Assembly (NCBI GenBank): GCA_002071385.1
Contig: MWFB01000019.1
Span: 1 to 37,097 of the forward strand
Length of the DNA stretch: 37,097 bases
Reading direction: 5' to 3'
Source of the DNA: Bacteroidetes bacterium ADurb.Bin013
GTDB lineage: Bacteria > Bacteroidota > Bacteroidia > Bacteroidales > UBA932
The notes under the pieces were generated by a model. The model was not told where the DNA came from. It made no database searches and worked only from the letters and a program-made list of their open reading frames with translations. Each line of letters starts with the position of its first letter. Position 1 is the stretch's first letter. Position numbers and translations under genes: made by a program. Positions 33,018 through 37,097 of this stretch are shown in pieces.

Positions 33018-33314
33018 ATGATAACAGTAACTCTTATAGTTAGTGCCGTTTATATAGTGGTAATACCCATTGCTATAGTAAAGATTTTCAAAAGCTTTAT
33101 ATGGCCCCTTCAGAGAATAGAACAAGAGCTTGCCATGGCAAAGTATGAGCTGAAAGTAAAAGAGAGACAGTTGGCCAACATGAAATTGAGTTTAGGGTTA
33201 CTCTCTAGCAGGCTTTCAGGATCGCCTAGATTCCTTCTTACATACAAGAACGATTGTAGCTCATCGGGGATAAATGTATCAGCAAAGTTAACTGCAGGCG
33301 ATGAAATAAAATGA
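33018..33314 (+). CDS. Small membrane protein with coiled coil, unknown
   Basis: This 98-residue protein has one N-terminal transmembrane segment (VTLIVSAVYIVVIPIAIV), a basic-aromatic hinge and a charged helix likely to form a coiled coil (IEQELAMAKYELKVKERQLANMKLSLGLL). It resembles small accessory proteins of phages and conjugative elements in size and layout only. No family is recognised. The next small frame starts 28 bases later. Confidence 0.5.
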   Translation: MITVTLIVSAVYIVVIPIAIVKIFKSFIWPLQRIEQELAMAKYELKVKERQLANMKLSLGLLSSRLSGSPRFLLTYKNDCSSSGINVSAKLTAGDEIK

Positions 33315-33342
33315 ACAGTTTATTAGAGGTAAAGAATAAGCC

Positions 33343-33507
33343 ATGATAATAGCAATAGACAAAGCATTGAAGGTTAAGTTTCTGAATGCAATACTTGAAG
33401 GCAAGCTGGATACGGATGATTTTCCAGAATTCTTTAAGCAAAAAGGAACACAATCCAGGTATATTGAAATTCTCAGACAAATGGCAAATTCTGACCTTGG
33501 GGAATGA
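33343..33507 (+). CDS. 54-residue hypothetical protein
   Basis: A short frame from ATG 33343 to TGA 33507. The product (starts MIIAIDKALKVKFLNAILEG, ends RQMANSDLGE) is hydrophilic and helical, with codon use like its neighbours and close packing: 28 bases after the previous gene and 25 before the next. Small helical proteins like this are common in mobile elements. Coding status is plausible but unproved. Confidence 0.4.
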   Translation: MIIAIDKALKVKFLNAILEGKLDTDDFPEFFKQKGTQSRYIEILRQMANSDLGE

Positions 33508-33532
33508 AAAGAACATTCAAATAAATACTGTT

Positions 33533-33835
33533 ATGCCACAACCTAAAGGAAAAAGCGGAAATCCCAGTGGCCGGCCGTTGGGAACTCCTAATAAGATCAC
33601 ATTGGAGGTTAGGACTTGGATTGCGCAACTGATTGACAAAAACCGAGAGCAAATGGAGCAGGACCTGGCTATGCTTACACCTAAGGAGCGGTTAATGATG
33701 TTCGAGAAGCTCATGCAATACACTACACCAAAGATACAAAGCGTAGAGTCGAGGATAGACTTTTCACAGCTTAACGAGGCCCAACTGAACAGAGTAATCA
33801 GGGAGCTTGCCCAGGATTTAAGAAGAGAGGATTAA
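33533..33835 (+). CDS. DUF5681-like protein
   Basis: The product has 100 residues from the ATG at 33533; a longer frame starting at 33386 overlaps the preceding small gene and adds no family sequence. The N terminus PKGKSGNPSGRPLGTPNKIT is the hallmark of DUF5681, a family found beside phage terminases and in mobile elements. The rest is helical (VRTWIAQLIDKNREQMEQDL, LTPKERLMMFEKLMQY). It may bind DNA through the basic N terminus. No terminase is visible in the window. Confidence 0.7.
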   Translation: MPQPKGKSGNPSGRPLGTPNKITLEVRTWIAQLIDKNREQMEQDLAMLTPKERLMMFEKLMQYTTPKIQSVESRIDFSQLNEAQLNRVIRELAQDLRRED

Positions 33836-33936
33836 TTAAATCTTTACTTCATATGAAGAGACTCTCGTTGGAATGCAGTTAATAACTTTGTTCAAAGATA
33901 ATTGGCAGTTTTAGTAATTGCCATAAGTTTCATAGG

Positions 33937-33944
33937 TAATTTTG
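33937..33944 (+). promoter_or_regulatory. Possible -7 element for the gene at 34007
   Basis: TAATTTTG matches the -7 consensus. An ATTG lies 16 bases upstream, shorter than the usual 19-21 spacing. A start near 33951 would give a leader of about 56 bases that contains a small CCGCA/TGCGG hairpin. Confidence 0.35.
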
Positions 33945-34006
33945 TGTCACTTAATAATTAAACCGCACGTGTTTATTGCGGTCTCTAAACACAAAATACA
34001 TCACTT

Positions 34007-34696
34007 ATGCGAGTAGAACTGCAACAAACAAACTTAATCCGCCGGGTTCATTGGAGCTATTCTTTACAATTAATCAATTCAAAGATTGAGAATCTGCATA
34101 CAAGCGAAGAGAGAATAAGGTTTATTCAAAATATTATTGACGCCATAGAGACTGATAATATAATACCACTAGATTGTTTTGTTGAAGCCATTAGTCATTA
34201 TGATAATCAAACAAAAGATGGCATTAAAGACTGTTTACAGAGAAAAATGAACAACTTATATAAAGTTCTAAGTATAGACGATCCTTCAAGAATTAATAAA
34301 TCCAAAGAACGCATCCATGAAGATCAAATAACAGAAAAAGACGTAAAGTGGATACCAAAGATTACGGAAGAAGAACTAAAGGATTATTTCATGCCTGTAG
34401 TTTATCAGAGTATCGCACCTGGGAAAAAATTGAAAAACGGGCAAGAGACTTCTCTTTTTAATCTTCTCATTGAAGAAATCAACGAATATATAATTACGCC
34501 CGGGAAACCTTCAATTTATGCATCTGCTGTTGCCGCAAAAATATTTTCTAAAAAAATGCTCATAGATGAGAAAGTCAACTCGTTTAAAAAATGGCAAGAA
34601 ATATTTGGTGATTACCTTGGTCTTAATCTGAAATATAAAAGAAATCAAACGGAAGGGTACGGTGAATTTACAGCATTATTCACATCGTTGAATTGA
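34007..34696 (+). CDS. Hypothetical protein of the accessory element
   Basis: This 229-residue hydrophilic protein has no recognised domain. The N-terminal part is helical (SYSLQLINSKIENLHTSEER), the middle carries KDVKWIPKITEEELKDYF and the C-terminal third is a compact region (FSKKMLIDEKVNSFKKWQEI, DYLGLNLKYKRN). The gene is much more A+T-rich than the chromosome to the left, which suggests transfer. Its last 21 bases overlap the end of the helicase relic on the other strand, so the relic's breakpoint lies at or just beyond this gene's stop codon. Confidence 0.6.
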   Translation: MRVELQQTNLIRRVHWSYSLQLINSKIENLHTSEERIRFIQNIIDAIETDNIIPLDCFVEAISHYDNQTKDGIKDCLQRKMNNLYKVLSIDDPSRINKSKERIHEDQITEKDVKWIPKITEEELKDYFMPVVYQSIAPGKKLKNGQETSLFNLLIEEINEYIITPGKPSIYASAVAAKIFSKKMLIDEKVNSFKKWQEIFGDYLGLNLKYKRNQTEGYGEFTALFTSLN

Positions 34697-35686
34697 GTAT
34701 TTAATTATTTTGGCGCTATCATAGTGGGCCTTTTCGTTGACCGATACCCAAACGGCCTTTTTTCGCCCCTTGTTGAAGTTATCCAGAATAATAGAATGGT
34801 TACGCCCCTTGCCATACCCTGTTCCTGCACCAAGGAAAAACCCCCTGCGCTCTCCGTTAGGGAATATCTGCTTGTGGGCATTCTCGTCCAGAACAATGTC
34901 CTCAAACTGCGCCTTGCTTATGGCACCGCTTGTAATTGTTCTCTCCGGTAATAATGGTATGTAATCGGTTTGAGCCAGATGAACGCCAGACATGGCTTGT
35001 GACTCAACAAGAATAGAGGGGTGGGGGTGTGAACCGTCAATAATGATTTCCGGCTGATAAAGGGTATAGTTCCCTATGGCTTGTTCGGATTTTTTCTCAA
35101 CCCTCCTGGCAAATACTCCATTTTGGCCTAATAAAGGCCCCCCCCCCAGGGCATTGGCCAGTCTTCCAGGCTGTCTATCATCTTTTGATACAGAAGGTCG
35201 TGGATTAGATACTCTCGCAGATCCTTTTCCGTTTCCGCCTCTTCCAGCTTTTGTATTACTTCCTCCTGTTCATCCTTTGTTGGGTAAAGAAAGTCTTGTA
35301 CCTGGTTCTCCGTCATGTATAGGATTCTTTCCATTTGGAACATCATATCGTCCTCCAGCCGGTGCTGTATCCTCTCGTCCAGGTCGGCCGGTATCTCCTG
35401 GTTGTAAAGCAGTCCCAGAAGTTGCCCCATCAGGGAATAGTTCTGATGAGGGAGGAATGGGCCTCCCAGGCTCTTTATCTTCTCTTTGAGCAGTTCCCGA
35501 ATATTCTGCCCCTGTTCTTTCATCTGTTTTCTTTATTTGCGTTCTTTCGGGCAGCTGTATCAGCATATCTGCGAGCTTGGCGTAGGAGTCTGCCTCTGCG
35601 GTAAAGACACGATTGGCGTCAGCTGTTGGACCGCTCTTATCTATAACTAATATCCTGTTATCAAATGTAGTACCTTTTATTGAATA
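34676..35686 (-). pseudogene. Remnant of a strawberry-notch-type helicase/methylase protein
   Basis: Three minus-strand pieces lie in order. The first, open from 35686 (FDNRILVIDKSGPTADANR, then DSYAKLADMLIQLPERT), has no start codon with a plausible upstream region. The second, from about 35523, encodes a helical segment (NIRELLKEKIKSLGGPFLPH) and stops at 35128 right after a G10 run. The third resumes one frame over past that run (NYTLYQPEIIIDGSHPHPS, then RRGFFLGAGTGYGKGR, DNFNKGRKKAVWVSVNEK) and stops at 34676. The GxGTGxGKGR Walker A and KKAVWVSVNEK are diagnostic for the SBNO-like NTPase of large mobile-element helicases. First and third pieces share a frame; the middle one is shifted, so there are two frame breaks. 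Both ends of the usual very long protein are missing, hence a relic. Confidence 0.8.
35138..35147. repeat. C10/G10 homopolymer run at a frame break
   Basis: Ten consecutive C on the plus strand (G on the minus strand) inside the helicase relic. With ten G the middle segment ends in PWGGGLY and a TAG. With eleven (or eight) G it reads on into the SBNO segment (LLGQNGVFARRVEK) without a stop. Long G runs are classic slippage sites and also sites of sequencing error. Confidence 0.9.
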
Positions 35687-35790
35687 TTAGTAAGATAAGG
35701 CCTTGGAGCAATATACAACAACCCATTGTAATCCATATCTCTGTTATTGATCCGGTGCAAATCTTTCTTGGATTCCCAGTCAAGAATAGT

Positions 35791-35838
35791 TTCCCTCTTT
35801 TTCCCCTCTTTTTCCCCTCTTTTTTCCCTCTTTTCTCC
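35791..35838 (+). repeat. Pyrimidine tract built from 11-bp tandem repeats
   Basis: A 48-base run of C and T only. It is made of about four copies of an 11-base unit close to TTTTTCCCCTC, the outer copies imperfect. Polypurine/polypyrimidine mirror-type repeats can form triplex DNA or serve as direct-repeat binding sites; here nothing more can be said from sequence. Confidence 0.7.
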
Positions 35839-35934
35839 ATAGCGAATTTTCTATTAGCCTGATATTGTTACGGTTATATATCTGTTTGAAAGCAAACAAA
35901 GAGGGCAACAGAACTTTGCAGTGCTTTGCAACAC

Positions 35935-35948
35935 AGTACGAACGTACT
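35935..35948. promoter_or_regulatory. Inverted repeat, possible operator
   Basis: AGTACG-AA-CGTACT, six-base arms around a two-base centre, 29 bases before the excisionase-like ATG and just upstream of a TATAATTTT sequence. It could be an operator for the HTH protein or for the element's repressor. It is short enough to arise by chance. Confidence 0.35.
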
Positions 35949-35977
35949 AATTGGGGCAGGGTATAATTTTAATATTT

Positions 35978-36262
35978 ATGCATATGCAAAATACTGTTTT
36001 GTTGATCAATGAGCATGATTTAGAAAACACGTTAGATCGCATAACTGAAAAAGTTATCGAGCGTGTAAAGAACGAATTGGACACTCAACATAATGAAGTT
36101 TATCTCTCTCCCAAAAAGGTGGCTGAGATGTTGGACATTCATGTAACCACACTATACAGGTGGGAAAAGCAAAATTACCTAATACCAATACGAATAGGGA
36201 CCAAGGTAAGATACCGCAAGAGTGATATAGACAAATTACTGGATCAAGAACAGATAAATTAA
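35978..36262 (+). CDS. Excisionase-like helix-turn-helix protein
   Basis: The product has 94 residues from the ATG at 35978; the ATG at 35984 is equally possible, and a TTG at 35951 would add nine unlikely residues. An N-terminal helix (HDLENTLDRITEKVIERVKNEL) precedes a MerR/excisionase-type winged HTH: VYLSPKKVAEMLDIHVTTLYRWEKQ, then IPIRIGTKVRYRKSDIDKLL, which is the usual HTH_17 pattern of Bacteroides mobile elements. Such proteins act as recombination directionality factors or regulators of mobilization. A replication-type gene follows 20 bases later in the same direction. Confidence 0.8.
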   Translation: MHMQNTVLLINEHDLENTLDRITEKVIERVKNELDTQHNEVYLSPKKVAEMLDIHVTTLYRWEKQNYLIPIRIGTKVRYRKSDIDKLLDQEQIN

Positions 36263-36282
36263 ATAAGTTAAAAAAAAGAATA

Positions 36283-37097
36283 ATGGCAAATAGAGGATAC
36301 ATAAAACTTCCCCGCGATATTACAGAAAGCAGCTATTATTTTTCCGAACAGTTTACTAAAACACAAGCGTGGATAGATCTGTTAATCCTTGCTAACTATC
36401 AGGACACAACCGCACATATAAGAGGCGTAAAAATTGTCGTTAAGCGTGGTCAGGTATGCCGTAGTATTACCGAATTGGCCAAGCGATGGAAATGGTCGAG
36501 AAATAAAGTCATACGCTTTATGAACGAACTTGTTGACGCAAGCAAGGTGACTGTACAAAACTGCTCGGTCGTCAATATATACAACATTGAAGGCTATGAG
36601 ACTTATCAAGGAAACAGAGCTACTGACGGGGTTACTAACGGAGCTACTGACGGGGCTACTAACGGAGCTACTGACGGGGCTACTAACGGAGCTACTCGAA
36701 ATCCTTTATCCACAAAGGATATGGATGCGATAACAGACCCGGGCGGAGCTGTACAACGGACCAATATCCGAACCGGCAACCGAACACCAGATGGAGCACG
36801 TCTAAAGAATAAAAGAAAGAAAGAAGAAAAGAATAATATACCCCCTAACCCCCTTTTTGAGGGGAGGACTGATTATGATAAAACCGATAATTCTGATAAA
36901 GGGCAACAGGAACTCCAAACACTAGATGAAGATAATTCGTCTTTTGATCGCTTCTGGAATCTCTACGACAAAAAAGTTGGACGGGCGAAATGCGAAAAAC
37001 TCTTCCATAATTTATCGGGAAACGACAGGAACAAAATCTTTGAAAACCTCCCAGCCTATATCCAGGCCACACCTGATAAACAATTTCGGAAAAACCC
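36283..37097 (+). CDS. Replication-initiator-like HTH protein, 3' end outside the window
   Basis: The frame runs from the ATG at 36283 off the right edge, 271 codons visible. The N-terminal 110 residues (GYIKLPRDITESSYYFSEQF, AWIDLLILANYQD, RGQVCRSITELAKRWKWSRN, KVIRFMNELVDASKV) form the winged-HTH typical of phage and plasmid replisome organisers, where a small DNA-binding domain is followed by a variable linker and a DnaD-like region. The linker contains tandem ATDGATNG repeats and then a basic Lys/Arg/Glu stretch. A further domain starts near residue 220 (SFDRFWNLYDKKVGRAKCEK), as in many Bacteroides phage replication proteins. The product probably helps load the helicase at the element's origin. 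Confidence 0.72.
   Translation, partial: MANRGYIKLPRDITESSYYFSEQFTKTQAWIDLLILANYQDTTAHIRGVKIVVKRGQVCRSITELAKRWKWSRNKVIRFMNELVDASKVTVQNCSVVNIYNIEGYETYQGNRATDGVTNGATDGATNGATDGATNGATRNPLSTKDMDAITDPGGAVQRTNIRTGNRTPDGARLKNKRKKEEKNNIPPNPLFEGRTDYDKTDNSDKGQQELQTLDEDNSSFDRFWNLYDKKVGRAKCEKLFHNLSGNDRNKIFENLPAYIQATPDKQFRKN
36619..36696 (+). repeat. 24-bp in-frame tandem repeat
   Basis: Three copies of a 24-base unit (36619-36642, 36643-36666, 36667-36690), then a quarter copy to 36696. Copies 2 and 3 are identical; copy 1 differs at one base (GTT for GCT). Each unit is two 12-base halves (GCTACTGACGGG and GCTACTAACGGA) coding for ATDG and ATNG. A length that is a multiple of 3 keeps the frame when copy number changes. 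Confidence 0.92.

Larger units (their letters stand above)
35687..35977. other. Intergenic region between the helicase relic and the excisionase-like gene
   Basis: About 290 bases without a supportable gene. It holds a 48-base pure pyrimidine tract (35791-35838), two CTTTGCA repeats 10 bases apart (35914-35920 and 35924-35930), a near-palindrome at 35935-35948 and a TATAATTTT stretch ahead of the next ATG. The left end is the lost 5' boundary of the relic. It is the best place in the window to look for a regulatory or replication site of the element. Confidence 0.5.

Noticed and set aside
33386-33532. Longer N terminus for the DUF5681-like protein
   Set aside because: It overlaps the small gene at 33343-33507 in another frame and adds nothing resembling the family.
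35270-35566. Separate gene in the frame overlapping the middle helicase segment (product rich in Pro, Gly and Arg)
   Set aside because: Only its first part, upstream of about 35530, looks like protein; the rest is out-of-frame reading of the middle segment.
35905-35930. Possible CTnDOT-type attachment core (GTANNTTTGC)
   Set aside because: TTTGC occurs twice but the three bases GTA are not at the right distance in either copy.
1-37097. CRISPR array, rRNA operon, insertion sequence or riboswitch
   Set aside because: No regularly spaced repeats apart from the 24-bp coding repeat and the pyrimidine tract, no rRNA-like sequence, no transposase gene, and no recognisable riboswitch core was seen on reading through.

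Overview
The window looks like the chromosome of an anaerobic member of the Bacteroidetes, most likely Bacteroidales. The evidence is gene content (DUF3822 next to rsmD, BACON-domain and DUF4493-like lipoproteins, paired FKBP lipoproteins, a 213-aa Rpe, a 663-aa FtsH), promoters of the form TTTG-N19-TAnnTTTG, and the absence of purine-rich Shine-Dalgarno sequences ahead of most genes. Base composition is moderate on the left and clearly more A+T-rich after the tRNA at about 32.8 kb. Species cannot be told from the sequence alone.

Layout. 1-4170 (+): end of an MlaD/MCE protein, then dnaA, pepD, rpe. 4160-10472: housekeeping genes, mostly on the minus strand (psd, cdsA, ftsH, rsfS, pyrF, prfA), with birA on the plus strand running head-on into pyrF. 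10567-18791 (-): a compact ten-gene hydrogenase region. It holds an NAD(P)-linked, probably electron-bifurcating [FeFe] hydrogenase (HndA/HydC, HydA, HydB and a 2Fe-2S HndB-like protein). Upstream of these in the same run are six accessory genes: two DRTGG-domain proteins, an RsbW-type ATPase, a second HATPase, a PHP-domain protein and a divergent hydrogenase-like protein. That last protein keeps the four H-cluster cysteines but has Tyr where catalytic enzymes have the proton-transfer Cys. I read the accessory block as a redox or H2-sensing signalling module coupled to the hydrogenase; it is the most interesting part of the window.

18803-22213 (-): GNAT-like protein, tcdA, mazG, and a SAM hydroxide adenosyltransferase (DUF62). 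22316-23518 (+): a BACON-thioredoxin lipoprotein. 23528-26764 (-): a 1078-residue single-chain fusion of the three parts of an amino-acid dehydrogenase (HcnABC/opine-oxidase type) plus ferredoxin clusters. 26888-27961 (+): a surface lipoprotein. 28094-30685 (-): two FKBP-like lipoproteins and NrnA. 30782-32779 (+): membrane-anchored protein, DUF3822 protein, rsmD.

32756-32830 is tRNA-Asp(GTC), followed by a strong terminator. From there to the right edge lies an accessory element, probably integrated at the tRNA: small hypothetical genes, a DUF5681 protein, a broken remnant of a strawberry-notch-type helicase with a G10 run at a frame break, an excisionase-like HTH protein, and the start of a replication-initiator-like protein with 24-bp in-frame tandem repeats. 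No integrase or second attachment site is inside the window, so the element's type (phage, ICE or mobilizable island) stays open.
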